From: Anaerolineales bacterium UBA6055
GTDB taxonomy: Bacteria > Chloroflexota > Anaerolineae > Aggregatilineales > Phototrophicaceae
NCBI GenBank assembly: GCA_002428985.1
Contig: DIYL01000015.1
Location: forward strand, 391,628 to 455,627
Reading direction: 5' to 3'
DNA: 64,000 nt
The position numbers and the translations under genes were made by a program. Below the pieces are notes generated by a model that did no database searches, had not been told where the DNA came from, and was given only the letters and a program-made list of their open reading frames with translations. This document shows, piece by piece, positions 27,075 to 36,525 of the stretch. Within the stretch, counting starts at the first letter, position 1. The number at the start of each line of letters is the position of its first letter.

Positions 27075-28106
27075 TTACATCCCCAATAAACTTCTGGGAC
27101 CTTTATATAATGGGCACACACAATGAGTACATTCATCTCGTTTACCATTTGCATAAGCCGCACGTAATGTTAATGCGCTGTCATTGTTCATTACAGTCGA
27201 TAGCGAATCATCACGTTTCAACTGTCCATAAGCAGGTAAAAAATAACAAGGGCGTAATGTACCATCCACCTCAATAACTGTACTAAAGTGGGGCGCGTTG
27301 CATCTTGGCGAAGCAAATGTTTCCTCACCAAGCAATGCGCGAAAGTAATTAACCAAAATTCGGCGTAGTTTCTCGGGAGACTCCACAATTTGACCACGCC
27401 TGAATTCGTCGGCAAAATCAACTTCAAGTCGATCAATAATCTGCTCCAGTTCCACAACATCATCGTGTGTTAGAGCTTGGATTGTATCAGTTAGTGAAAT
27501 TGCCTCATCAAAGCGTTCGCCAAAAGCAAATGGATTACTTACATCAATTGCCAGAAAACTAACAGATTCGGCACCTGCTGATAACGCCATACGAATCATA
27601 TCAGGCATTTCACGAAAGTTTTGCCGCTGAATTGTGGAGCGAGTTGTCACAGCTAATCCCTCGGATTTAGCAAGCTTGATCCCCTGCAACACTAATTCAA
27701 ACGCATCTACACCTCGAATTGTTTCATATGTCTGAGCAGTTCCACCATCTAGGCTAACAATCAAATCATCAACATTACCCGCAAACCGATCAATCTGTTT
27801 TTTGATCAGAAGCCCGTTTGTCAAGAGCATCGTACGTATACCAGCCGAGCGAAACCGATTTGCAATCTCATGCCAAGCTGGATGTTGCATCGCTTCTCCG
27901 CCACTTAATAAAACCCAACGAGTTTGGAGCTTTTGAGCTTGTTGCACCAATTCGTCTACTAAATCCATCGACATGTTACGGCGCGGATTATGCCAAATAT
28001 CACACATTGTGCAACGACTATTACAACCATCAGTGATATACACAACCATCAATGGTAATGTCGCAAGCTGATGACCAACTAGATTCAATAAATGCTTAAT
28101 TTGCAT
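27075..28106 (-). CDS. Radical SAM protein with SPASM-like C-terminal cluster domain
   Basis: 343 residues. The radical SAM [4Fe-4S] motif is C28-x3-C32-x2-C35 (CNSRCTMC). The C-terminal ~80 residues have further cysteines (CNAPHF, RPCYF, CTHCVCP), the SPASM pattern for extra iron-sulfur clusters found in peptide- and protein-modifying enzymes and in some heme/cofactor enzymes. No precursor peptide is evident nearby. It is flanked by a large membrane protein and two small genes in one transcript. The exact reaction cannot be told from sequence. Confidence 0.88.
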   Translation of the reverse strand: MQIKHLLNLVGHQLATLPLMVVYITDGCNSRCTMCDIWHNPRRNMSMDLVDELVQQAQKLQTRWVLLSGGEAMQHPAWHEIANRFRSAGIRTMLLTNGLLIKKQIDRFAGNVDDLIVSLDGGTAQTYETIRGVDAFELVLQGIKLAKSEGLAVTTRSTIQRQNFREMPDMIRMALSAGAESVSFLAIDVSNPFAFGERFDEAISLTDTIQALTHDDVVELEQIIDRLEVDFADEFRRGQIVESPEKLRRILVNYFRALLGEETFASPRCNAPHFSTVIEVDGTLRPCYFLPAYGQLKRDDSLSTVMNNDSALTLRAAYANGKRDECTHCVCPLYKGPRSLLGM

Positions 28107-28115
28107 GAAGGCTCT

Positions 28116-29888
28116 CTAAGGTTTACTTTTTGGTATCAATCCAAAACCATGGCGCAGTTCACCAGGAACACGTTCATAAATACGTAAACTTGCCACAGGG
28201 GTACAAGGTAATGGAATATCCCAACATTGATTGATATGGCTATCTGGTGTGTTCAATTCCAAACCACTTTCTGTTACAACAACTTTTATGGGTGGTTGTG
28301 GCCGCACTTGCAAGCCATTGTCACTAGTTGGTGCAATCCCCCATGCGGATGTTGCCCCGATTAAGTATACAAAATATAGCATACATATACCCCACACCGC
28401 AAAAACCGCATATATCCGCCACTGTGATGATAAGCGTGACCATGCAAGTATAGCTAATACCACAGCTGTCCCTGAAGTGATCCACATGACATAGCGAATA
28501 TATTTAATATTAGGTGCAGTTACAAACCAGACAACAATCATTAAAATCATCGGAATCAGAACCCAAAAACCGATGCCATATCTTGTTTTTTGATGTCGAT
28601 TTTGCCATGCGCCAACCGCATAAACCAATATTGAAAGGATTGTAAGCCCTGCCGGTATCATAAAGTTTGCATAATCATTAAGCAATGTATTCAACCATGG
28701 GCGCAACCACCCCCACGATGATAGCACCTCGTCTGGCTCTCCAAAACGCAATCGTGTATTTGTCGCTAACATCAATTGCCGTTCCTCCAGAAGTTCCGGA
28801 GATTCTGCCCAATCCACCTCAAAGCGACCAATTGATTGTGGATAAGCCACATAGCCACTTGTAATCACACCCCGTGCCATCCATGGTATCATCATAGCCA
28901 AGCCAAAAAACAAAACAGGTAAACCTATCTGTAGGAGTCGAGATAATCCGCCTTGCAATCCACCACGAACAATCCATACAACCAACACCAAAACACCCAT
29001 AGCCAGACCGAACACGATAAAGCTTTGTTTGAGTGTAAACCCAACAGCAATTAGAAATGCCAATCGCCAAATCAAATAACGGTCATCATGGTCGGGTAAG
29101 CGATAAAATTGAAGAAAATCCAACAAATACATAGCACATAGAAAACCAACAATATCCACAACTGTATCAGTTAGAAAATGTGTCAGACCACCAAATCGTA
29201 AGGTGTTAAAGAATAAGTAAGGCAATAATAAAAATGCAAGAATCTCTGACCAGCAGACTTGCTCAACTTGATGCCGATTACGCAACAGTTGAAACCCTGA
29301 CCAAACAGATTGGATCGAAAATACAAAAAACAATAAGCCCGGCGCGATATGATAAGCACGACCCGACCAGATACTCACATCCAGTAACGCATTATATAAA
29401 TAGCTAGAATGATTAAATGCCAACGACGAGAATAAGTTATTCAAACCCGGTACAATTGGATATGTATCAATCCACATCACAGCCTGTATATCGCGAAACC
29501 CAGTATCGTAAGCAGTCGGCATTTCAACCGCCCGTGTAACAAACCAAACGATAACGAACCCTAGCGCACCCCAAAATAACTTATATTGTTTGAATCTTCT
29601 AACAATTCCTAATAATGTATGTCGATATAGCCCTATACTTATCAGACCAATCAGCAGGAGTAATATAAATGCCAAATCATTTACGGGGAATACGAAATGC
29701 CATAACTGTAAAACAAATAGCATGACACCAAAACCCAACCAAAAACTATCCAACCATAGAGTGCCTGTTTGTGCCTGTTTACCTAGTAATCGTTGGAATG
29801 GCATACCAATACCACTCAACATAAGAAAGAGCACAAACCAACTACCCAAAATTAAACCCATCGTTGTGATGAGAGCAAACATTTGCAT
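28116..29888 (-). CDS. Large polytopic membrane protein, glycosyltransferase-like topology
   Basis: 590 residues with about 12-13 predicted transmembrane helices and a C-terminal soluble part (about 520-590). An early luminal-type loop with acidic residues (EMPTAYDTGFRDIQ) and the overall plan resemble GT-C (mannosyltransferase-like) proteins, but I see no decisive motif. First gene of the minus-strand run with the radical SAM enzyme. Divergent from the AlbA_2 gene at 30024 over 135 bases. Confidence 0.65.
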   Translation of the reverse strand: MQMFALITTMGLILGSWFVLFLMLSGIGMPFQRLLGKQAQTGTLWLDSFWLGFGVMLFVLQLWHFVFPVNDLAFILLLLIGLISIGLYRHTLLGIVRRFKQYKLFWGALGFVIVWFVTRAVEMPTAYDTGFRDIQAVMWIDTYPIVPGLNNLFSSLAFNHSSYLYNALLDVSIWSGRAYHIAPGLLFFVFSIQSVWSGFQLLRNRHQVEQVCWSEILAFLLLPYLFFNTLRFGGLTHFLTDTVVDIVGFLCAMYLLDFLQFYRLPDHDDRYLIWRLAFLIAVGFTLKQSFIVFGLAMGVLVLVVWIVRGGLQGGLSRLLQIGLPVLFFGLAMMIPWMARGVITSGYVAYPQSIGRFEVDWAESPELLEERQLMLATNTRLRFGEPDEVLSSWGWLRPWLNTLLNDYANFMIPAGLTILSILVYAVGAWQNRHQKTRYGIGFWVLIPMILMIVVWFVTAPNIKYIRYVMWITSGTAVVLAILAWSRLSSQWRIYAVFAVWGICMLYFVYLIGATSAWGIAPTSDNGLQVRPQPPIKVVVTESGLELNTPDSHINQCWDIPLPCTPVASLRIYERVPGELRHGFGLIPKSKP

Positions 29889-30023
29889 TGTCCCGACATA
29901 TTTGACAGAATTAAGTTTCTACGACTTACTGAAACGGCATTATAATTGTAATGTGACAATTTCACGATGATGACATCTATTATGCTAAAATACTCAATGA
30001 ATCTATTAAAGTAGTCAAATCTT

Positions 30024-31592
30024 ATGGCAAACGCAGAGATTATTAAATCAGGAGAAGGTCCGAGGCTTGCATTCTTACAAGCAGCGGATGCAAATGAAAT
30101 CGCTGAAACACTTGTCGCCTTTGCAAACACTGAAGGCGGTATGATACTTGTCGGATTAAAATCTGACGGAAATGCAGTAACAGCAAAAATCAACGGTAAA
30201 GACATTGACAAAGCACTCAAAGAAGCTGATGACCTTTACAACCCACCTGTTGTTATCGAAAAGTGGGAAGAAATCCCACTAGAAGAGACAACTAAATCTA
30301 AAAAAGTCGATGACAAAAAACCTAAAAGTTCCAAAAAGAAAACAGATGATAAAGAGCCAGCTTCCAAAAAAGATGATACTGAAAAAGATGATGCTAAAGA
30401 AGCAGATAAAAAATCATCAACCACCAAAGAAGAAGAAACTACAAGTACATCAACCCTTGTAGCAGTCAAAGCGACTCAACCTAAAGTTGTCTATGCAATT
30501 CGCGTCCCACGTAGTACAGAGTTACATGCAATGCACGATGGACGAGTACTCATCCGTAGTGGTAAAACAAACCGTCCACTTGGTGGGCAGGAGATTTTGC
30601 GACTCGCTAGTGCTAAAAATACAGGGGACTTTGAATCGGATGTGGTTCCTGGTGCAACTAAAGATGACTTTAGTCGCAAGATGATTGATGAATATCTAGA
30701 AAAACGAGCTGATCGTACCAAACGCCCATACAATGGTGAAATTGACGACTTATTCGTCGAGATTGGCGCGACTACACCAGACGGTCAACCTACCGTCACC
30801 GGAATTTTGCTATTCAGTGAATACCCTCAACAATGGTTACCACAAAGTGGTGTTGTATTCGCTAAATTCGTGGGTACAACACCACGTGGCGAAAGTGGCT
30901 TAGCAGGGTATTCACGTCGTGAAGAACTTACAGGACCCGTTCCGCGTCTAATCGAAGCGACATGGAATCTAGTCTGGAGTGAAATGGCGGTCAGTGCCGT
31001 GGTTAAAGGCTTAGAGCGCGAAGAAACATTTGAATACCCACAATTTGCTGTCCGCGAGGCGCTTGTTAATGCAATCTGTCACAGAGATTATCGTCTACGG
31101 GGAAGGCGCATCGAAGTTCGTATGTTCTCGGATCGCCTCGAAGTGATTTCACCAGGCGGGCTACCCGGTTTTATCACCGTCGAAAACATCAAAGACGAGC
31201 ACTTTTCACGTAATCCACGTGTTGTCAGTGGGTTGTTCCAATGGGGTTATATTGAAGAATTAGGTTTAGGTATCGACCGCATGATCGAAGTTATGGAACA
31301 AGCAGGTCACTCTCCACCTAAATTTGATGCTCGTCCATACAGTTTTGCGGTAACATTACATAATGAGCGTAAAAAGCCCAAACCACCCGAATGGACGCGG
31401 AATACAAATCATCGTCAAGCCCGTGCATTACAATACATTCGTGAAAGTGGGTCGATTACCAACCGTGAGTATCGTACACTCATCCAAGGCGTTTCAGCAG
31501 AAACACTGCGGTTAGACCTTGCAGATATGGTCGAAAAAGGTATCCTCATCAAGGTTGGATCGAAAAAAGGGACCTACTACATACTCAAATAA
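30024..31592 (+). CDS. AlbA_2/Schlafen-like domain plus RecG-like ATPase-fold C-terminal domain, with lysine-rich insertion
   Basis: 522 residues. The N-terminal AlbA_2 domain (LVAFANTEGGMILVGLKSDG; resuming IRVPRSTELHAMHDGRVLIRSG) is split by an insert of about 65 residues, residues ~90-150, made mostly of K, D, E, S and T. The C-terminal half (about 300-440) is the HATPase_c_4/RecG-C type region (VREALVNAICHRDY, GRRIEVRMFSDRLEVISPGG), then a winged helix (ITNREYRTLIQGVS). Such proteins are often called putative transcriptional regulators or RecG-like helicases; no helicase motifs are present. The histidine kinase gene follows after 12 bases. Confidence 0.85.
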   Translation: MANAEIIKSGEGPRLAFLQAADANEIAETLVAFANTEGGMILVGLKSDGNAVTAKINGKDIDKALKEADDLYNPPVVIEKWEEIPLEETTKSKKVDDKKPKSSKKKTDDKEPASKKDDTEKDDAKEADKKSSTTKEEETTSTSTLVAVKATQPKVVYAIRVPRSTELHAMHDGRVLIRSGKTNRPLGGQEILRLASAKNTGDFESDVVPGATKDDFSRKMIDEYLEKRADRTKRPYNGEIDDLFVEIGATTPDGQPTVTGILLFSEYPQQWLPQSGVVFAKFVGTTPRGESGLAGYSRREELTGPVPRLIEATWNLVWSEMAVSAVVKGLEREETFEYPQFAVREALVNAICHRDYRLRGRRIEVRMFSDRLEVISPGGLPGFITVENIKDEHFSRNPRVVSGLFQWGYIEELGLGIDRMIEVMEQAGHSPPKFDARPYSFAVTLHNERKKPKPPEWTRNTNHRQARALQYIRESGSITNREYRTLIQGVSAETLRLDLADMVEKGILIKVGSKKGTYYILK

Positions 31593-31604
31593 GCGAAGGT
31601 ATCT

Positions 31605-33974
31605 ATGGAATTTATTGTTCCAGCAATTATATTTTCAATAGCTAGCATTATCGTCTTGATAATATTCCTTCGTATACCTAAGCGCGAAGTCATTATCTAT
31701 CGTGGGTCAATCGCGACGTGCCTAGCTGCGATTCTTACTAGTCTCGTGTTCCTATTGCCGCTTGACTGGCAACCTATTGCGTTCATAAGCCAGAAAACGA
31801 TTGCAACAATTCTAGCAGGCATTATGTTACTAAGTTTTGGCTATTTGATATTTTCCTATTTGCGTTTTCAGCCACGCAAATCGCAAATTCAAACCATCTG
31901 GTTAGCCGGAGTCATTATCTGGCTAGTTGCATATGTGATGTCAACGATTGTTATTAGCAATATAACAACCACTACAGAAGTCCAAACGATTCCGACCATC
32001 ATCGGCTTAACAGGAACAGGAATCCTTGGTGCAAGTCTAATTGGCATTTTGATCTGGAACTACTATCTTGTAACCCTACCCGAGCTTGCCAACAGGTCAG
32101 CATATTGGATATTCTTGACACTATTTATGAGTGCGGGTGTAGCTTTTATTAGCAGTGGTCTAGCCTCGCTCATCCTACCAGCACTTACATTAATTTTGCT
32201 GACAATTGTCGGCCTTTTATACGCTTATGCTTCGACAACCATATTAGATGTTCGTGTTAGCATGATAATGTCAATTCGGAATATGACGCTGCTAACATTA
32301 GCAACCACGACCACTCTGCTACCAATTTACATCATCACGCGTTTCAATCTTCTTTCGTCAATCGAAGGAAGCCTAACCACAATCGCTTTAGCAGTAATTA
32401 CAGCTTCTGTAAGCCTGCCCGTTGCCCAACTCATCCGTAATATCTTTGAAAATATCACTGATACGACCAAAACAAATTTGTCTCTCGCAATTTCAACATA
32501 TAGTCGAGATGTCTCGTTATCGACTAATCTTGAAGAAGTCGTTAGCGCCACAACCAATACGATCAATCATGTTTTGAATATCAAACGATCTGGCCTCATC
32601 CTAATCAACAATACATTCCGCAAGCCTAATGCGGTGGAGTTTGTTGTATTAAGCGGCGTTCCTGTAACGGCTGGTAGCAACCGCCTGATGTATATATCAA
32701 AAGATAGCCCTATTTATCTGGCATTTTCAAGAAATCGCGCCGCTGTCACCCAATTTAATATCGACTTTGACCCGATTTATGCCTCAGTATCTCAGCAAGA
32801 GCGTAAATTTTTCCAATCATTATATCTACGCGCCTATGCACCTATTGTCACTGAAAATAACCTCATTGGTATTATTGGATGTGGGCCAAAACTGAATGAT
32901 ACTCCCTATACAGAAGAAGAACTGGAATTACTGATTGTAATTGGTCAACAAGTTGGCACAGCCTTACGAAGCGCCCGATTGATTGATGATTTACGCCATC
33001 TCAATACCAGCATGCGTTCGCTCAATTCACAACTACAAATTGCAAAACAAGATCTCGAAAAATTGGATTCAATCAAGACAGATTTTGTAACAATCGCCAG
33101 TCATGAGTTGCGTACACCACTCGCTCAGGTTAGAGGCTATACAGATATTATTGACAGCTTAAACGACCAAGATATCCTTGAACCAGCCCAAACAAAAACA
33201 CTAGTTGGCAATTTGCGACGAGCCACTGAGCGAATGGAAGAACTGATTTCAGCAATGATGGATGTCAGTCAGCTTGATGTTAATGCGATGGATTTACGTT
33301 TAGTCCGTACAAAACCCGATACAATTATTCGTCTCGCTATCGACCCGCTAAAAGATGCAATTGAACAACGTAATTTAACGGTTGAGACGCATAACTTATC
33401 AGAACTACCTGCTTTTCAGTCAGATATGCAACGTATCGTACAGGCATTCAGCAATATCATTGTCAATGCAATTAAGTTCACGCCAGATAATGGAAAAATT
33501 GATATTTCCGGTACAACCGAAGTTCGAGATGGCACAGATCATGTCCTATTTGCAATCAAAGATACAGGTGTCGGCATTCAGCCACATGATATTGACCTAA
33601 TTTTCCAAAAATTCTATCGTGGTTTTGACCCACAACTGCATTCATCTGGTAGCTATAAATTTATGGGAGCAGGACCGGGCTTAGGGACAACTATAGCCAA
33701 GGGAATTATTGAAGGACATGGTGGCAAAATTTGGGCAGAAAGTCCCGGACACCATATGGAGAACTTACCGGGATCAACATTCTATATTTCGATGCCAGTC
33801 AATCCACCAGAAGACGCTCGTCGTGTGCTTCCAATTGACCCTGAACCATCTACTAGTGTAGAAAATCATCAAACAGCAGAAATACCTGTTGTCCCATCAG
33901 ATGTAAACAATCCATTGCAAACACTGACCGGACGAGACCGACCAACAGAAGCCAAAAAGCCCACAGAGGGCTAG
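31605..33974 (+). CDS. Membrane sensor histidine kinase with GAF domain
   Basis: 789 residues. About seven to nine transmembrane helices fill residues 1-280, a GAF domain about 300-455, HisKA with SHELRTPLAQ (phospho-acceptor H500), then HATPase_c with NIIVNAIKFTPDNG (N box), DTGVGIQ (G1) and GAGPGLGTTIAKG (G2). A flexible proline-rich tail of ~50 residues follows. No cognate response regulator is adjacent; it is co-transcribed with the AlbA_2 protein, 12 bases upstream. Confidence 0.93.
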   Translation: MEFIVPAIIFSIASIIVLIIFLRIPKREVIIYRGSIATCLAAILTSLVFLLPLDWQPIAFISQKTIATILAGIMLLSFGYLIFSYLRFQPRKSQIQTIWLAGVIIWLVAYVMSTIVISNITTTTEVQTIPTIIGLTGTGILGASLIGILIWNYYLVTLPELANRSAYWIFLTLFMSAGVAFISSGLASLILPALTLILLTIVGLLYAYASTTILDVRVSMIMSIRNMTLLTLATTTTLLPIYIITRFNLLSSIEGSLTTIALAVITASVSLPVAQLIRNIFENITDTTKTNLSLAISTYSRDVSLSTNLEEVVSATTNTINHVLNIKRSGLILINNTFRKPNAVEFVVLSGVPVTAGSNRLMYISKDSPIYLAFSRNRAAVTQFNIDFDPIYASVSQQERKFFQSLYLRAYAPIVTENNLIGIIGCGPKLNDTPYTEEELELLIVIGQQVGTALRSARLIDDLRHLNTSMRSLNSQLQIAKQDLEKLDSIKTDFVTIASHELRTPLAQVRGYTDIIDSLNDQDILEPAQTKTLVGNLRRATERMEELISAMMDVSQLDVNAMDLRLVRTKPDTIIRLAIDPLKDAIEQRNLTVETHNLSELPAFQSDMQRIVQAFSNIIVNAIKFTPDNGKIDISGTTEVRDGTDHVLFAIKDTGVGIQPHDIDLIFQKFYRGFDPQLHSSGSYKFMGAGPGLGTTIAKGIIEGHGGKIWAESPGHHMENLPGSTFYISMPVNPPEDARRVLPIDPEPSTSVENHQTAEIPVVPSDVNNPLQTLTGRDRPTEAKKPTEG

Positions 33975-34039
33975 TGGTCACAGCTTAATTTGTCACTACA
34001 ACAGGTATATATCCCTGTCAGAATTCTGAGAGGTAAAAC

Positions 34040-34387
34040 TTAACGGCGACGTTCTTTGAGACGTGCAGATTTACCACGGCGATCACGTAAGTAGTAGAGC
34101 TGAGCACGACGTACTTTTGCACGACGTACTATTTCAATTTTCTCTACGCGTGGGCTATAGGTCAAAAATGTACGTTCAACACCTACACCATGGCTTGCAA
34201 TACGACGTACAGTAAAGTTTTCTTCATTACCACCCTTACGAGCGCGGATCACAATCCCTTGGAACACCTGAATACGTTCGCGGTTACCTTCAACAATGCG
34301 GACATGAACCTTGACGGTGTCTCCGGCTTCTACCTGAGGGTGTCCATGGTCTTCCGCGAAGAGTGATTGGATGAGTTCTTGGCTCAT
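34040..34387 (-). CDS. rplS: Ribosomal protein L19 (bL19)
   Basis: 50S subunit protein at the 30S interface. 115 residues from ATG 34387 (MSQELIQSLFAEDH), preceded by AGGGAAG. Signature blocks are GDTVKVHVRIVEGNRERIQ, FQGIVIRARKGG and VRRAQLYYLRDRRGKSARLK. The frame is open to 34450 but the extra residues are not part of L19 and cover an attenuator-like leader. The usual neighbours (rpsP, rimM, trmD) are absent here. Confidence 0.97.
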   Translation of the reverse strand: MSQELIQSLFAEDHGHPQVEAGDTVKVHVRIVEGNRERIQVFQGIVIRARKGGNEENFTVRRIASHGVGVERTFLTYSPRVEKIEIVRRAKVRRAQLYYLRDRRGKSARLKERRR

Positions 34388-34405
34388 GACACACTTCCCT
34401 TCCAT

Positions 34406-34426
34406 AAAAATACGCCCGAAGGCGCA
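34406..34426 (-). promoter_or_regulatory. Attenuator-like hairpin in the rplS leader
   Basis: On the minus strand TGCGCC-TTCG-GGCGTA (34426 to 34411) forms a six-pair stem (one G-U) with a stable UUCG tetraloop, followed at once by five T (34410-34406). It lies between the promoter (34452-34481) and the rplS start at 34387, so it looks like an intrinsic terminator within the 5' leader. Ribosomal protein leaders often work this way; the regulating factor is unknown. Confidence 0.5.
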
Positions 34427-34451
34427 ATCATTATCGTTCAAATAGGTCAAG

Positions 34452-34481
34452 ATTATAGCACGTATAATCCATATCTCACAA
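34452..34481 (-). promoter_or_regulatory. Promoter for rplS
   Basis: On the minus strand TTGTGA (34481-34476) and TATAAT (34457-34452) are separated by 18 bases. The predicted start near 34445 gives a leader of about 58 nt containing the hairpin at 34406-34426. Confidence 0.55.
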
Positions 34482-34492
34482 GGGCTGTAAAA

Positions 34493-35023
34493 TTAAATTT
34501 TGAGTTCACGTGCAACTCTTAATATTCCCACAATAGTCTTGCTGTCGGTAATATCTCCCTGTTCGATCATATCTAGCGCTTCTGCTATAGTTTTCCACTC
34601 AGATTCAACAAATTCATCCTTATCTTGTTTAAGCTCGGATTTCACTTGTTCTTTAGACCAATAGATATGAATAAACTCAGTAGTATAACCTGGCGCTGGA
34701 TGTATGCCATGTAAATCAATCAAATCAAGAGGTTTATATCCAGCTTCTTCTTGTAGTTCACGGGTAGCACACACTTGTGGTGATTCATTTGGTTCGAGTG
34801 TACCCGCAGGGATTTCCCACATTACTTTTCCAGCTGGAAGACGATACTGTTTTACGAGTAGGACACGGTTGTCTTTATCAGTCGCCACAACAGCCGCAGC
34901 ACCACCATGATGCACAATTTCACGTTTACTGACATTACCATCCGGTAATTCAACATCATGTACCTTTAGATGAACCACGCGTCCATCAAATATATCTTCT
35001 GTATGAATAATCGTTTCTTTCAT
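34493..35023 (-). CDS. NUDIX hydrolase, ADP-ribose pyrophosphatase-like
   Basis: 176 residues. The complete Nudix box is present: G-x5-E-x7-REL-x-EE-x-G (GTLEPNESPQVCATRELQEE AGY region, about residues 76-98). The N-terminal extension and PAPGYTTEFIHIYW block match ADP-ribose/nucleoside-diphosphate-sugar pyrophosphatases. ATG 35023 has a strong GGGAGG five bases away; the frame extends further upstream to 35074 but through the terminator region. It lies between the LysM lipoprotein and rplS. Confidence 0.92.
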   Translation of the reverse strand: MKETIIHTEDIFDGRVVHLKVHDVELPDGNVSKREIVHHGGAAAVVATDKDNRVLLVKQYRLPAGKVMWEIPAGTLEPNESPQVCATRELQEEAGYKPLDLIDLHGIHPAPGYTTEFIHIYWSKEQVKSELKQDKDEFVESEWKTIAEALDMIEQGDITDSKTIVGILRVARELKI

Positions 35024-35040
35024 ACTACCTCCCAATAAAT

Positions 35041-35069
35041 GAAAAGAGGCGGTCATTTTCACCGCCCCT
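35041..35069 (-). terminator. Intrinsic terminator after the LysM lipoprotein gene
   Basis: On the minus strand AGGGGCGGT (35069-35061) pairs with ACCGCCTCT (35053-35045) over nine positions including one G-U, loop of seven, followed by TTTTC. It is 24 bases after the LysM stop and just before the NUDIX ribosome site. Confidence 0.75.
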
Positions 35070-35092
35070 ATCAAAAGTATGGCTAAGTTAAC

Positions 35093-36481
35093 CTAGGGTA
35101 TCTGAAGAACATCACCCATTGTAATTTGATTGATGTTTGTAATACCGTTCAATATCGCCAATGCGTCGACCGTTGTACCAAAATTCTGTGCAATTTCGAA
35201 TAATGTGTCATACTGTTGAACAGTATAAGTTCGGCTACTTGTTACAGGCGCAGCCCCTTGTGCCACAGCATTCGCTTGAATATCCGCTTGAGCATTATTT
35301 AAGATGTCTTGTTGAGCTGCTTGAGCAAGACCGTCCGTCGTCACTGTGCTATCACCAGCACCGGGTACCGCAGCTTGCGCTGAAGTTGTATCTGTTCCGC
35401 CGACACCAATATCTGCATTAGGGTCAATCGTTGCTGTTGGAACAGGAACTGATGTAGCTGGCGGACGGAAGCCAGTTGTACCACATCCTGGAATCGTTAC
35501 ACGTCGTCCGATTAAAATCAAACTTGGGTTCGTAATGCCACTAGCAGATGCCATCTCATTGACCGATACGCCATAAGCAAGCGACAATTGGAACAGTGTT
35601 TCACCACGACGAATTTGATGTATACAATCAGCGCCGGGAACAATCACACCACCTTGTGGTAAAGCAGTCGGTTGTTGTTGAGTTAGTGGATCTATTGTTG
35701 CCGTTGGGGTCAGTGTTGGTGTTGTTCCAATACCTGCTTCAAATGCCTGTGTTGTTGCAACAGCTGCGGCGTCTTGCGTCAATTGTCCAATCAATGCAGT
35801 TGCTGTAAGTGAGAAAGTATCTGGGACTTCAGTAACTTCTTGGGCGATTGCTGTCCCACCTGGCACAGTATTGCCGACAACCACAATACCGCCCTCTGGC
35901 GTTGCGCTAGGTGTCAAGCGCAAAAACAGTGGATCAATTGTAATTGTTGCATTCGGCATATTTAACAAGGCTTGCTGTGTTGCAGGTAAATCTGGTGTTT
36001 GTGTTGGTTGTACCAATACCGGTGCATCCGTTGGTGTCTGCGATTGCATTAAGAAAATTGGGTCAATAGTTGCAGTCTCAGTCGGCAATACTAAAACAGG
36101 TTCATCTGTCGCTGTCTCAGTTGGTACTTCTAAAACGGGTTCATCTGTTGCCGTCTCAGTTGGTACTTCTAAAACAGGTTCATCTGTCGCCGTCTCCGCA
36201 GGAAGCACAAGGACAACTTCTTCGGTTTCTTCAACCTCGAGGATGACTTCTTCAGTCTCTTCAACTTCTAATATAACTTCTTCGGTTTCTTCAACCTCAA
36301 GCACAATTTCTTCAGTTGCTGTAGGTACAACAGGAACCGTTGCAACAGTTGAATCTGTCAATAATTCAGAAACAGGTTGTGCCCCCACGCCCTCAGCAGA
36401 ATCCCGAAAGCATGCGGTGGCTGTTAAGCTCAACACAATACACAGTATAATCAGATAATAGCGATTTCCACGTTTCGACAT
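35093..36481 (-). CDS. Secreted lipoprotein with two LysM domains and long T/P/E-rich linkers
   Basis: About 462 residues. An N-terminal signal ends at LSLTATAC, a plausible lipobox. Then comes an acidic and T/P-rich stalk containing two kinds of tandem repeat (see 36072-36301). Two LysM domains follow: IHQIRRGETLFQLSLAYGVS at about 285-330 and YTVQQYDTLFEIAQNFGTT at the C terminus, with a Gly/Ala/Thr linker between. LysM binds peptidoglycan or chitin-type glycans. Start is ATG 36481, AGGAG ten bases away (TTG 36484 also possible). Confidence 0.85.
   Translation of the reverse strand: MSKRGNRYYLIILCIVLSLTATACFRDSAEGVGAQPVSELLTDSTVATVPVVPTATEEIVLEVEETEEVILEVEETEEVILEVEETEEVVLVLPAETATDEPVLEVPTETATDEPVLEVPTETATDEPVLVLPTETATIDPIFLMQSQTPTDAPVLVQPTQTPDLPATQQALLNMPNATITIDPLFLRLTPSATPEGGIVVVGNTVPGGTAIAQEVTEVPDTFSLTATALIGQLTQDAAAVATTQAFEAGIGTTPTLTPTATIDPLTQQQPTALPQGGVIVPGADCIHQIRRGETLFQLSLAYGVSVNEMASASGITNPSLILIGRRVTIPGCGTTGFRPPATSVPVPTATIDPNADIGVGGTDTTSAQAAVPGAGDSTVTTDGLAQAAQQDILNNAQADIQANAVAQGAAPVTSSRTYTVQQYDTLFEIAQNFGTTVDALAILNGITNINQITMGDVLQIP
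36072..36188 (-). repeat. Three 39-nt tandem repeats in the LysM lipoprotein stalk
   Basis: Units 36072-36110, 36111-36149 and 36150-36188 encode the 13-residue repeat (TETATDEPVLEVP type); a partial fourth follows. Units 2 and 3 differ at only a few bases. The unit length is a multiple of three, so copy-number change would keep the frame. Confidence 0.85.
36212..36301 (-). repeat. Three 30-nt tandem repeats in the LysM lipoprotein stalk
   Basis: Units 36212-36241, 36242-36271 and 36272-36301 encode LEVEETEEVI-type decapeptides, strongly acidic. A partial fourth unit lies beyond. Units one and three are nearly identical at the DNA level. Confidence 0.85.
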
Positions 36482-36525
36482 CAATCGGCTTCTCCTACCG
36501 GTCGTCCGTTAAGTAGTGCTACTCT

